DNA from: Anabaena sp. FACHB-1237
GTDB taxonomy: Bacteria; Cyanobacteriota; Cyanobacteriia; Cyanobacteriales; Nostocaceae
Direction: 5' to 3'
Assembly (NCBI RefSeq): GCF_014696225.1
Contig: NZ_JACJPV010000002.1
Location: 1 to 64,000 of the forward strand
Length of the DNA stretch: 64,000 bases
A program made the position numbers and the translations under genes. How positions within the stretch are numbered: position 1 is the stretch's first letter; the number at the start of each line of letters is the position of its first letter. Positions 7,733-17,161 of this stretch are shown here, in pieces. The notes beneath the pieces were generated by a model. That model made no database searches and was not told where the DNA came from. It was given only the letters and a program-made list of their open reading frames with translations.

Positions 7733-7996
7733 CTAGGACTCAATGTTAATGAGTTCAAACCGATAGTTTTCAATTACAGGATTAGCTAACATTTCATGAC
7801 ACATTTTATTAATGTCTTCACGCGCCTTGTTTTCATCCGGTGCAACAATAGTTAGCTCAATATATTTGCCAATTCTGACTTGATCTACAGTATCATAACC
7901 CATTTGTTTAAGTCCAGATTGCACAGCGACACCAGCAGGATCTAATACTGAAGGACGAAGAGTAACGAAAATTTTAGCTAAGTATTTATAATTCAC
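7733..7996 (-). CDS. purS: Phosphoribosylformylglycinamidine synthase subunit PurS
   Basis: 87 residues, the usual PurS length. Small dimeric subunit that bridges PurQ and PurL in the FGAM synthase complex. The N-terminal 'VTLRPSVLDPAGVAV' and 'GYDTVDQVRIGKYIEL' segments are diagnostic. The start codon is GTG at 7996; no better ATG exists upstream in frame. purQ follows after 109 bp, which contains a small hairpin (around 7667-7690, GGGTTTAG / CTAAACCC). Confidence 0.95.
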   Translation of the reverse strand: MNYKYLAKIFVTLRPSVLDPAGVAVQSGLKQMGYDTVDQVRIGKYIELTIVAPDENKAREDINKMCHEMLANPVIENYRFELINIES

Positions 7997-8201
7997 ACCT
8001 TGTAACCTTTACCTGATAGAACTTTTAAACTAAGAAGTCAGATTGGATTCAATCACCACATTAGCCTAAAAAGAGTCAGCTATTGCATAATTGAATTGCA
8101 TACCTAAATTTAGCAGCGCCAACATTTTACTATATTTGTCTTGATTAATGGACAGATTCAGTGAAACTTTTCGGTGTTGCTCCCATACAGAAATAGATAT
8201 T

Positions 8202-8768
8202 ATGAGTGCAACAACATCAGAAAATTCTAGTCAGCGAGTCAGAAACTTCCTCATTGCCATTGTAGCGATCGCTTTAGGAGTTGCGTTATTTCTGGGACTA
8301 AAAACGGATACTAATACCGTCTCTCTCACAGAACTAGCGAAAACTGCCACCCCCTTAGAAACAGCAGTTAGCAATGGTAAACCATCCCTAGTAGAATTTT
8401 ATGCTAACTGGTGTACAGTCTGTCAAAAAATGACCCCGGACATGGCTAAACTCAGACAAGAGTATGGTAAAAAGCTCAACTTCGTGATGTTGAATGTAGA
8501 TAATACTAAATGGCTTCCAGAAATGCTTAAATACCGAGTTGATGGTATTCCTCATTTTATCTTTTTAGGTACAGCAGGGGAAACTATCGGCCAAACCATA
8601 GGAGATATACCGCGCAGCATTATGGCCAGCAACTTAGAAGCATTAATAGCAGGTTCTCCCCTCCCCAACATCCAAACCAATGGTAAAACCTCGCAATTTT
8701 CCGCACCAGTAGCTAAACAAACTCCGCAAGATGACCCCCGTAGTCATGGTAGTCAAGTGGTAAACTAG
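8202..8768 (+). CDS. txlA: Membrane-anchored thioredoxin-like protein TxlA (HCF164 type)
   Basis: 188 residues from ATG 8202; an upstream in-frame ATG at 8148 adds 18 residues with no hydrophobic logic. One membrane helix (about 16-33) is followed by a thioredoxin fold with the redox pair Cys71-Cys74 in 'ANWCTVCQK' and the cis-Pro in 'VDGIPHF'. This matches cyanobacterial TxlA and plant HCF164, thylakoid proteins that pass reducing equivalents across the membrane for cytochrome and photosystem assembly. The last ~35 residues are a low-complexity Thr/Gln/Pro tail. Transcribed alone, divergent from purS. Confidence 0.88.
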   Translation: MSATTSENSSQRVRNFLIAIVAIALGVALFLGLKTDTNTVSLTELAKTATPLETAVSNGKPSLVEFYANWCTVCQKMTPDMAKLRQEYGKKLNFVMLNVDNTKWLPEMLKYRVDGIPHFIFLGTAGETIGQTIGDIPRSIMASNLEALIAGSPLPNIQTNGKTSQFSAPVAKQTPQDDPRSHGSQVVN

Positions 8769-8769
8769 C

Positions 8770-8885
8770 AGGACTTACGCAACTGCAACATTGATAGGGT
8801 ACATCAGATATCACTAATATGTTTATTTACGGGCAAGTAGACGCACTATGCCAAAGATTTTTGGTGTGACACTTGCGTAAATCCT
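8770..8885. repeat. Composite inverted repeat GGACTTACGCAA, copy 1
   Basis: Outer arms GGACTTACGCAACTG / GACACTTGCGTAAATCC enclose an inner degenerate GGTACATCAGATATC arm pair. Similar elements lie at 9204-9322, 24401-24478, 57964-58117 and 58977-59099. Size near 120 bp and long imperfect arms suggest a MITE. Confidence 0.6.
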
Positions 8886-8914
8886 AATTAGAGTAAATTA
8901 GGTCTACCAAAGTC

Positions 8915-8947
8915 AGATACCCCTCTCCTTCAAGAAGTGGGGTATCT
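8915..8947. repeat. Dispersed hairpin, variant
   Basis: AGATACCCCTCTCCTT / AAGAAGTGGGGTATCT, a diverged member of the GATCCCCGACTTCTT family, about 145 bp after the txlA stop codon. Confidence 0.5.
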
Positions 8948-9203
8948 TGTTTAATATTGTCAAATAAAATACAAATTCAGTTATCTTGAATATCTTTGAT
9001 AAACTGTATCAGAATTGATTAAAATGGCAAAAATGAGCAGATTATTCATATCTGATAGACCATAGTAATTTCTACATGATCAAATTATCAAAACTTGATA
9101 ATTAGGTAACTTTGCTTTTGTTGAGCTATTGTCGGTGATTTTTTTATATTTTTCTAATACTTATGCGGATAATTCTGATTTTTGCCTGTAAAGAGTAAAT
9201 TAC

Positions 9204-9322
9204 AGGACTTAGATAAGTGTCATCATAAATCTATTGTAGCGTCTATCAGAATCTTAAATCAAGCAAATAAATAAATGTTTGATATCTGATAAACCTTACC
9301 AATGTGGCAGTTGTGTAAGTCA
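9204..9322. repeat. Composite inverted repeat GGACTTA, copy 2 (degenerate)
   Basis: Begins AGGACTTAGATAAGTGTCA and ends GGCAGTTGTGTAAGTC, with an inner ATCTGATAAACC arm. It ends only 35 bp before the ATG of the ATPase gene at 9358, so it must be part of the transcribed leader or contain the promoter. Confidence 0.5.
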
Positions 9323-9357
9323 TAGATTAGACAGATAATTTTGTTCATTAAATACTT

Positions 9358-10686
9358 ATGACTTTTGATTTAGAAAGATTTTATCAGGCCTGTAACCCCT
9401 CGCGGCCATTAATGATCGAAAATCATGATGATCGGTTATATTACATTGATTTTGCATCAGTTCGCGGTGGTAAAATTATTGAAGCATTATTGCGAACTAT
9501 CAGTAGAATTTCTCCTAATAGTCCCACTTGTCAATTATTTACTGGACATTTAGGTTGTGGAAAATCTACAGAGTTATTAAGATTGAAAGCCGAATTAGAA
9601 GCACAAAATTTCCATGTTGTCTATTTTGAATCTAGTCATGTGTTAGAAATGGCTGATGTGGATGTGACAGATATTTTATTGGCGATCGCTGGCTTAGTCA
9701 GTGAAAATTTAGAAACGATGAAATTGCGTGTTAAACCGACTTACTTTAGTAAATTATTTAGTGAAGTAATGGATTTTTTACAAACACCAATAGACTTAGG
9801 AGTAGAAGCAGAATTATCCGTAGGTATTGCCAAAATTACCGCCAAAACAAAAGAAAGTCCCCAACTCAGAAGAAGATTAAGGGATTATTTAGAACCCCGG
9901 ACAGAAAATATTTTACAATCAATTAACACAGAATTACTAGATCGTGCTAACTTAGAACTTAAGGCCCAAGGTAAAAAAGGATTAGTAGTAATTGTTGATA
10001 ACCTAGATCGTGTCACAACTCGTCCGTTACCATCTGGACGATCATTGCCTGAATACTTGTTTATTGATCGCGGAGAACAATTACGTAAACTCAATTGTCA
10101 CGTTGTTTATACCATTCCCTTAGCATTAACATTTTCTAATGATAGCGCCGAACTACAACATCGTTTAGGAGGAGGTGTAGCACCAAAAGTACTACCGATG
10201 ATTCCTGTTCGCAAAAGATCAGGAGAAATTGATCCCCAAGGATTAGAATTAATGCGACAAATGGTATTAGCAAGGGCTTTTCCTGCACTTTTACCTAATG
10301 AACGCTTAAGTTTAACCACAGCAATATTTGATCATTTAGAAACCTTAGATAGATTGTGTTTAATTAGTGGTGGCCACGTCCGTGATTTATTAGGACTATT
10401 ATTTGATTGTTTGCGAGAACAAGATCCTCCCTTTGATCGTCAATGTGTAGAGTTAGTAATTCAAAGACAAAGAGATTATCGGGCTAATGCCCTTGATTTA
10501 GAAGAAAGTGAATTACTGTTACAAGTAATTAAGGATCAACGAATCAAAGGCAATGTAGAATATGACGTTTTATTACGCAGTTTATTTGTGTTTGAATATC
10601 GAGATAACCAGGGAGTTTGGTTTGCCATTAATCCAGTTCTAGCAGAAACACAAAAGTTTAAATCATGGATGAAAACAACGCAATAA
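9358..10686 (+). CDS. P-loop ATPase (STAND/AAA-like) paired with downstream WD40-STAND protein
   Basis: 442 residues. Walker A 'GHLGCGKST' (63-71) and Walker B 'VVIVDNLDR' (about 209-217) are intact, followed by 'SGGHVRDLLGL' (about 338), a sensor-like region, and an all-helical C-terminal part. There is no signal peptide or membrane helix. I cannot name a characterised orthologue; the look is of a KAP/STAND-type ATPase acting as a signalling switch. Its last 22 bases overlap the start of the 1677-residue gene at 10665 in a different frame, which implies translational coupling and a shared job. Confidence 0.75.
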   Translation: MTFDLERFYQACNPSRPLMIENHDDRLYYIDFASVRGGKIIEALLRTISRISPNSPTCQLFTGHLGCGKSTELLRLKAELEAQNFHVVYFESSHVLEMADVDVTDILLAIAGLVSENLETMKLRVKPTYFSKLFSEVMDFLQTPIDLGVEAELSVGIAKITAKTKESPQLRRRLRDYLEPRTENILQSINTELLDRANLELKAQGKKGLVVIVDNLDRVTTRPLPSGRSLPEYLFIDRGEQLRKLNCHVVYTIPLALTFSNDSAELQHRLGGGVAPKVLPMIPVRKRSGEIDPQGLELMRQMVLARAFPALLPNERLSLTTAIFDHLETLDRLCLISGGHVRDLLGLLFDCLREQDPPFDRQCVELVIQRQRDYRANALDLEESELLLQVIKDQRIKGNVEYDVLLRSLFVFEYRDNQGVWFAINPVLAETQKFKSWMKTTQ

Positions 10687-13600
10687 GGGATATAATTTCT
10701 GCTAATAGTAGGTCTTTACGCAGTTTAGAAAGAGCAATTCGTTTTTCTAATCATGAATTTTCACTCATTTTATTATGCTGTAATTATAGTTTATTACGAG
10801 AATTAGTATTACAACAACTAGTAGAAGTGGGCTGGAAAAAAGACAAAACCCAAATCATTAATTTACAGCAAGACACTAAAAGTATATATACTGCAATTCA
10901 ATCCCAAATGACAGTAGAACAACCTGAAACATTAATGATTTTAGGTTTTGAATCTGTCCAGGGAATTGATGATTTATTGCGTTCTATAAATCAATTAAGA
11001 GATGAATTTCGCAAGCAGTTTAAAATACCCTTAATTTTATGGCTAAATGATGAAATGTTGCAAAAATTGTTGCGGTTTGCGCCAGATTTTGCAAGCTGGG
11101 CAGCCACACCAATTAGATTTGAAATGACAGGCTTAGGATTATTACATTTTCTGAATCAAGAAACAGAAAATTTATTTCCTAAATTTTTAAATAATCATTA
11201 TATGCCAGGAAATTATGCCACTTTAAAACAGGAATGGGTAAATAGCTATGAAGTGCATTATGCCCTGAAAGAATTAGAGATTATTGGTGTGAGTATCAAT
11301 CCAGAATTAAATGCTAAGGTGCAATTTATTTTTGGTATAGATAATTATGTCAATGATCAAATCAAAACCGCCTTAGCTAATTTTCAGGAAAGTTTACAAT
11401 TTTGGGATAGAGAAAAAGGAAAATTAGAACTTAAAGATTCACATTTTTATGAGTTAAGAAAAGCAGTTTTACTGTTATATGTTGGTTTATGTTGTTGTCG
11501 TTTATCAGAAAGAGAACCTATAGAGAAAGTTAGATATTGGCAATCAGCTAAAACCTATTTTGAGCAATGTTTACAAAGTTTTGAAGTTGCCGGCAGAAGA
11601 GATTTAGTATCTAAATTTATAGGTCAATTAATTGAAGTTTTATATAATTTAAAATCTTGGGTAGAATTACGCATTGTTACCCAAAAATCCTTAGAACTGC
11701 ATCAAGATTATGGTAGTAAAATTGAAATAGCTTATGACTATGGTATTTTAGCTCAAATAGCTGCCCAAAATTTACGCTGGATGCAAGCTAGTATTTTGGC
11801 ACATATAGCAATTTTACAGTTAGAAGAAGCGGCAAATACTGATGATTTTTGTAACTATTTATTTCCTTTGCTACTAGAACAAATTTATTTATTAACATTA
11901 GCTAAATCTTTAGAAAATATTGGACATAATCAAGTAGCAGCAGAATATTTGCTGATGGCAAGAGAAAAATTGCCCATAGCCTTAGAAAATAGTGATCATC
12001 AATATGATGCCCATCGTTATATTCGCACCTTACATATTTTGCGATCGCTATATTTTTACTCACATCACTATTTAGAAGCCTATATTATTAAACAAAAACG
12101 CTATTCTGTAGAACAACAATATGGCTTTCGTGCCTTCATTGGTGCAGGGCGTTTACAACCTCAAAGACACACCAGCAACCCCACCTTAATTAACTCATCT
12201 AGTAACAATAGTATAGCCTTAGAAATAACAGCTTCAGGGCGGGAAAATGACGTAAATAAATTAATAGCGAGAATTAGTCGTAGTGATCAAAAATTAACAA
12301 TAATTCATGGTCCATCTGGAGTAGGTAAAAGTTCCATAGTTACCGCCGGTTTAGTACCTGCATTACAAAACCGTGCCATAGGCGATCAAATTGCCGTCCC
12401 CATAGTATTACAAGTGTATACAGATTGGATCAAAGAACTAGGAAAAGTATTGGTTAAAGCCCTATTACCCTTACAAAATACTATCAAGATTACCTCAGAA
12501 TCTTTAGCTAAAATTTCCACAGCAGCAACTAGAGAAATGATTTTACAACAACTGCGGGAAAATGCTGATAATCATTTAATTACGGTCTTAATTTTCGATC
12601 AATTTGAAGAATTTTTCTTTGGTTGTACAGACATCAACGAAAAAAAAACCTTTGATAAATTCATCTGTAATTGTTTAGATATCTCCTTTGTTAAAGTAAT
12701 TCTTACCTTACGACAAGACTATTTACATAGATTATTAGAATTTCAACATCTCTCACAGTTAGAAGCAATTAATAACAATATTTTAGACAAAAATATTCGT
12801 TATGAACTGAATAACTTTTCTCCAGAAAACGCCAGAAAACTTATTCAAGAACTTACCCAACGCTCCCAAAATTTTCCCAAATCAAAACTACAATTAGAAC
12901 CAGACTTAATTGATGCTTTAGTCACAGATCTAGCTGGGGAATTGGGGGAAATCCGTCCCATTGAATTACAATTAGCTGGCGCACAATTACAAAATGAAAA
13001 TATCACAACTTTAGCAGAATATGAACCCTACCGGCCAAATAAACTCATTGAAAGATACATCAAACAATTAATTAAACAATGTGGAGTAGAAAATCAAGCC
13101 ACCGCATTGTTAGTACTATATTTATTAACTGACGAAAGTAACAAAAGACCCTATAAAACTTTAGAAGAATTAGCTACCCAATTAACCGAATTAGAAAATA
13201 GTGGTAATCTGGAATTAGTTTTAGAAATATTAGTCCGTTCTGGGTTAGTAGTGGTATTTCCTACTACTCCTGAACGTTATCAACTAATTCATGATTATTT
13301 AGTACATTTAATTCGTTATTTACAACAGCAAGAATCAGGACTACAAAAACAAATTAATAAATTACGAGATCAAGTTAAAAACAGTGAAGAGGAAATTAAA
13401 CGTTTAAAAATTGAGTTGAGAACAACCAAAAATTACACTACATCACAAACTTATGATTATCAAGAAGGAGTAGACTTATTGACAGAATTAAGAGAATTAC
13501 GCAAACGAGAAGAACAAAGTCAAAGAGAAATTGAAAATCTACGAAGAGAACTGAAAGAGAAAGAATTAACAGCACAATTAGCAGATAGTCAAAAAAGACA

Positions 13601-15698
13601 AAGAATAAGTGATGCTAGATTAAATATGTCCTTAAAATTAGCATTGACGGCTTGTTTAATAGCTATATTTGGATTAAGTATTTCCATATTAATGACTAAT
13701 GATAGTGAAATGAAAACATTAAGTGCTTCTAGTGATGCTTTATTTGCTTCCCAAAAAGGAATTGATGCCCTTGCAGACAGTTTAAAAGCTGGTAGAAAAC
13801 TAAAAAAAACTCTATGGGTAAATAACAGTACCAAAGAAAATGTACTTACCGCATTATATCAAGCCGTTTATGGAGTTAAAGAACGTAACCGTTTAGAAGG
13901 TCATGTATCAGGGGTAAATATGATCAATTTTAGTCCCGATAAATCCTTAATAGCATCAGCTAGTAATGATATGAATATTAATATTTGGGATGTTCATGGT
14001 AATTTACAAAAGACTTTATTAGGACATGAAGGAATAGTAAACAGTGTAATTTTTAGTCCAGATAGTCAAATGATAGTTTCGGCTAGTACGGACAAAACTA
14101 TTAAATTATGGACACGAAAAGGGAAATTAATTAAAACTATTTATGGTCATAAAGCAGAAGTAAATAGTGTGAGTTTTAGTCCTGATGGTCATACCATTGT
14201 TTCTGCTAGTAATGATAAAACCATCAAATTTTGGAGTAGAGAAGGTCAATTAATTAAAACTATCAATCTACAACATGAAGTATTATGTGTATCTTGGTCT
14301 GGAGATGGAGAAGTTATTGCTTCTAGTCAAGCTGATAATACTATTAAACTTTGGAGTAAAACAGGGAAATTACTCAATATTTTACAGGGACATCAAGACA
14401 GCGTTTTAAGTTTAGCTTGGTCGCCTAATAGTAAACTTATAGCTTCTGGTAGCTTAGATAAAAAGATTAAATTATGGAGTCGTCAAGGAGATTTAATTAA
14501 TACTTTATCTGGACATAGTGAAGGTATTATTAGTGTAAGTTTTTCTGGTAATGGGCGGATAATTGCTTCAGGTAGCGCTGATCAAACGGTGAAACTATGG
14601 ACTGTGAATGGCAGTGTTGTGAGAACTTTAAAAGGACATAGTAATTGGGTAAATGCTGTGAGCTTTAGTCCTGATGGTTTAACATTAGCTTCTGCTAGTC
14701 GTGATAAAACTATTAAACTTTGGCGTGTGGATGATATCATTTTACGTGATCCTAAAATTAATTTTGATTGGATTACTAGTCTTGATTTTAGTCCTGATAG
14801 TAAAATGATAGTTACTAGTAGTAGAGATAAAACTGTGAAATTATGGAATAGAGAAGGTAAATTAATTAAGATATTAAAAGGACATAAAGATCAAGTTTGG
14901 GGTGTAGCTTGGTCTGCTGATAGTAATATGATTGCTTCTGCTAGTCATGATAAAACTGTCAAATTATGGAGTAAAGAGGGTACTTTATTAAAAACTTTGT
15001 CTGGACATCATGATCGAGTATTAACTGTAGCCTGGTCTCCCGATGGCCAAGTATTAGCTTCTGCTGGTAAGGATACCACCATTAAATTGTGGACTAAGGA
15101 AGGAATTTTAATTAGTACATTAAAAGGTCATAGTAAAACTATAAATTGGCTTAGTTTTAGCCCAGATGGTAAATTATTAGCATCAGCTAGTGATGATAAA
15201 TCTGTCAATTTATGGTCAAGAAATGGGAAATTAGTTAAAAGTTTAACTGGTCATACTCGTGTTGTTAATGGTGTGGCTTGGTCTAGTGATGGTAAAATTT
15301 TAGCTTCTGCAAGTTTCGATAGTACGGTAAAGATTTGGAGTCGTGATGGGGAATTACAAAAAACTTTACGAGGTGATGGTGATGGTTTTATTAGTGTGAG
15401 TTTTAGTCCTAATGGTAAAACTATTGCTGCTAGTAATGATGATCAAGTCAGATTATGGAATAAAGATGGCATTTTATTAATTTCTTTAAAAGGTGATGCA
15501 GAAAATATTACTGGTGTGAGTTTTAGTCCTGATGGTAAAATCATTGCTGCTGGTAGTGGTACAGGAAATTTAATTTTACGCAGTTTATCTGATATTAAGT
15601 TGGATCGTCTGTTACAACATAATTGTGATTTGTTACATGATTATTTGGAGTCTAATATTAAGGTTACTACTAGCGAAAAACCGTTGTGCAAGAATTAG
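10665..15698 (+). CDS. Giant STAND NTPase with TPR-like, membrane and 14 WD40 repeats
   Basis: 1677 residues. Order: (1) residues 1-170, a P-loop-like fold in which the Walker A position reads 'LCCNYSLLRE', so it probably cannot bind ATP; (2) a helical TPR-like region (about 185-490); (3) an nSTAND1 NTPase domain with 'GPSGVGKSS' (549-557) and 'LIFDQFEEFF' (about 641-650), then winged-helix-like sequence; (4) a coiled coil (about 890-985); (5) one hydrophobic helix (about 990-1013); (6) fourteen WD40 repeats (about 1077-1640), enough for two seven-blade propellers. STAND proteins use NTP-driven oligomerisation as a switch, with WD40 or TPR as sensor. Here the sensor would be separated from the NTPase by a membrane or coiled coil. 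No catalytic effector domain is recognisable. Confidence 0.85.
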   Translation: MDENNAIRDIISANSRSLRSLERAIRFSNHEFSLILLCCNYSLLRELVLQQLVEVGWKKDKTQIINLQQDTKSIYTAIQSQMTVEQPETLMILGFESVQGIDDLLRSINQLRDEFRKQFKIPLILWLNDEMLQKLLRFAPDFASWAATPIRFEMTGLGLLHFLNQETENLFPKFLNNHYMPGNYATLKQEWVNSYEVHYALKELEIIGVSINPELNAKVQFIFGIDNYVNDQIKTALANFQESLQFWDREKGKLELKDSHFYELRKAVLLLYVGLCCCRLSEREPIEKVRYWQSAKTYFEQCLQSFEVAGRRDLVSKFIGQLIEVLYNLKSWVELRIVTQKSLELHQDYGSKIEIAYDYGILAQIAAQNLRWMQASILAHIAILQLEEAANTDDFCNYLFPLLLEQIYLLTLAKSLENIGHNQVAAEYLLMAREKLPIALENSDHQYDAHRYIRTLHILRSLYFYSHHYLEAYIIKQKRYSVEQQYGFRAFIGAGRLQPQRHTSNPTLINSSSNNSIALEITASGRENDVNKLIARISRSDQKLTIIHGPSGVGKSSIVTAGLVPALQNRAIGDQIAVPIVLQVYTDWIKELGKVLVKALLPLQNTIKITSESLAKISTAATREMILQQLRENADNHLITVLIFDQFEEFFFGCTDINEKKTFDKFICNCLDISFVKVILTLRQDYLHRLLEFQHLSQLEAINNNILDKNIRYELNNFSPENARKLIQELTQRSQNFPKSKLQLEPDLIDALVTDLAGELGEIRPIELQLAGAQLQNENITTLAEYEPYRPNKLIERYIKQLIKQCGVENQATALLVLYLLTDESNKRPYKTLEELATQLTELENSGNLELVLEILVRSGLVVVFPTTPERYQLIHDYLVHLIRYLQQQESGLQKQINKLRDQVKNSEEEIKRLKIELRTTKNYTTSQTYDYQEGVDLLTELRELRKREEQSQREIENLRRELKEKELTAQLADSQKRQRISDARLNMSLKLALTACLIAIFGLSISILMTNDSEMKTLSASSDALFASQKGIDALADSLKAGRKLKKTLWVNNSTKENVLTALYQAVYGVKERNRLEGHVSGVNMINFSPDKSLIASASNDMNINIWDVHGNLQKTLLGHEGIVNSVIFSPDSQMIVSASTDKTIKLWTRKGKLIKTIYGHKAEVNSVSFSPDGHTIVSASNDKTIKFWSREGQLIKTINLQHEVLCVSWSGDGEVIASSQADNTIKLWSKTGKLLNILQGHQDSVLSLAWSPNSKLIASGSLDKKIKLWSRQGDLINTLSGHSEGIISVSFSGNGRIIASGSADQTVKLWTVNGSVVRTLKGHSNWVNAVSFSPDGLTLASASRDKTIKLWRVDDIILRDPKINFDWITSLDFSPDSKMIVTSSRDKTVKLWNREGKLIKILKGHKDQVWGVAWSADSNMIASASHDKTVKLWSKEGTLLKTLSGHHDRVLTVAWSPDGQVLASAGKDTTIKLWTKEGILISTLKGHSKTINWLSFSPDGKLLASASDDKSVNLWSRNGKLVKSLTGHTRVVNGVAWSSDGKILASASFDSTVKIWSRDGELQKTLRGDGDGFISVSFSPNGKTIAASNDDQVRLWNKDGILLISLKGDAENITGVSFSPDGKIIAAGSGTGNLILRSLSDIKLDRLLQHNCDLLHDYLESNIKVTTSEKPLCKN

Positions 15699-15710
15699 GA
15701 TATGAAGAAT

Positions 15711-15727
15711 GCAAGCAAGATGCTTGC
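15711..15727. terminator. Inverted repeat between convergent genes
   Basis: GCAAGCA-AGA-TGCTTGC, a 7-bp stem in the 43-bp gap between the stops of the STAND gene (15698) and the convergent DUF2330 gene (15742). Placement suits a bidirectional terminator; the same short motif also appears inside the MITEs and near 57885, so it may be a repeat. Confidence 0.4.
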
Positions 15728-15741
15728 ACTCCTTTGTTTTG

Positions 15742-17151
15742 CTAACTTGCTATTCCTAACCAGCCTAAAAATCTATACCACCATAATAGATTTTTAGCTA
15801 CATTCACAACATCTAGATCAGGAATATTCATAGTAGTTTTCATTTTTTGGCGTATTTTTTGAATATTCCAATTAGTAAGATTAGCTAAAGTTTGGGCTTC
15901 TTTTTCAAATCTTGTTCTTAATGAACGTTGATATTTTTTACCTGCACTACATTGAAGATTACCAGTAAAAGGATGTTGTAATATATAACGTCCTTGAAAT
16001 GATTCTTGATTTGATGTTTCTTGAAAAATTAAATCTTCAGGGAATTTGTTACGACTATAACGCACGTGTAACCGGGTAATAAAAACGTTATTGCTACTAG
16101 GAAAACGCGAACGAAATTGAGGAGAAACTGGTTGATTACTGCTGTTATTTTTTAACCAAAATACTCCTGCTTGTTCTAATTCTTGATTATTTAATGGTTC
16201 AGCAGAACAAGGATCACAACTACCCATATCCCATGCATATTCTAAAAATCCTACTTTTTTATCTTCTTTATTGTAAGAAGTTTGAAACATGGATTTATAA
16301 AAGTCCCCAAATTCGTTTTTAATATACACAGGAATATTCACATTAGAAGGAACTTTTACAGTGCGATAATTGGTAATTTCTGCTTGTCCTTTAGGTGACA
16401 AAATATAAACTATTAAATCTTGTTCCGAGGTAGAATTGATCATGCCTAAACGAATGGGTAAGATAAATTTAGGCGATTGATAGGAGATTTGTAAAGGACG
16501 AAGATTTTGATATCCTGATGCGTTAAATTGATTCAGATTGACTTTAGCTACAAAGAATTTCATAGAGGAACGAATGTAGGGTTTTAATAGTTCACTTGCG
16601 CCTTTTGGTATTTTATAACCGTTGCGGTTTAACCATATTTGTAATCCTCCTGATTCTTTAGCACTGAGGATTAAAATATCATATTCTCCGACGTTAAATT
16701 TAGCTTCTATTGTTACTCCTAAATTCCGATCTCCGGCTTTTTCTTCTCCTATTTCATTGCTTCTTTCTTGTAATGCACCAACAGAAGGTGTCATTCTATC
16801 ATAAATGTCTGGGGCACAGGGATCAGGATCAAAGTATTCTACTAATCTGGGCGCACTAAATGCGTCTAATCTTTCGATGATTTTTGGCACTGCTACTTTG
16901 ACTTGTTCCTTTTTTAAAACTGTGGGAACGGGAACAACTAAAGCAAAATCTTTAACATCCCCTTGGAAGTCATTGGCCATGGTTAATATTGTGCGATCGC
17001 CATCTCTAGCAATAATTACTTGAGAGGCTTTATTATATAATTTTGCGTCAGCTTTGGCTACATAAAATCCACAAAATGCCCAGGCTGTTGGTGTGAAACA
17101 AAGTAATGATAAAACTATGGCAATGAGAGGGATAAATAGGCGGATTTTCAT
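15742..17151 (-). CDS. DUF2330 domain secreted protein
   Basis: 469 residues with a clear signal peptide (about 1-25, '...TPTAWA|FCGFYVAKAD'). The mature part begins with 'CGFYVAKADAKLYNKASQV', the typical opening of DUF2330, and includes 'DFALVVPVPTVL' (near residue 70) and a Cys pair in 'DPDPCAPDIYD'. Near residue 310 lies a 'CDPCSAEPL' motif that could bind metal or form a disulfide. The function of the family is unknown. It sits 10 bp after the RnfD-like gene on the same strand, so the two are very likely co-transcribed, and a role with that membrane protein is possible. The second half is rich in Asn and Gln but without repeats. Confidence 0.85.
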   Translation of the reverse strand: MKIRLFIPLIAIVLSLLCFTPTAWAFCGFYVAKADAKLYNKASQVIIARDGDRTILTMANDFQGDVKDFALVVPVPTVLKKEQVKVAVPKIIERLDAFSAPRLVEYFDPDPCAPDIYDRMTPSVGALQERSNEIGEEKAGDRNLGVTIEAKFNVGEYDILILSAKESGGLQIWLNRNGYKIPKGASELLKPYIRSSMKFFVAKVNLNQFNASGYQNLRPLQISYQSPKFILPIRLGMINSTSEQDLIVYILSPKGQAEITNYRTVKVPSNVNIPVYIKNEFGDFYKSMFQTSYNKEDKKVGFLEYAWDMGSCDPCSAEPLNNQELEQAGVFWLKNNSSNQPVSPQFRSRFPSSNNVFITRLHVRYSRNKFPEDLIFQETSNQESFQGRYILQHPFTGNLQCSAGKKYQRSLRTRFEKEAQTLANLTNWNIQKIRQKMKTTMNIPDLDVVNVAKNLLWWYRFLGWLGIAS

Positions 17152-17161
17152 GATAATTCCT

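Larger units (their letters stand above)
8769..9357. other. Intergenic region of palindromic repeats
   Basis: 589 bp upstream of the ATPase pair. It contains two copies of a composite inverted repeat (8770-8885 and 9204-9322) and one hairpin (8915-8947). Between 8950 and 9200 it is AT-rich with no convincing frame; the promoter of the downstream operon must lie here or inside the second repeat. Confidence 0.6.

Noticed and set aside
13895..15590. DNA tandem repeat
   Set aside because: The periodicity is explained by 14 WD40 protein repeats with diverged codons.
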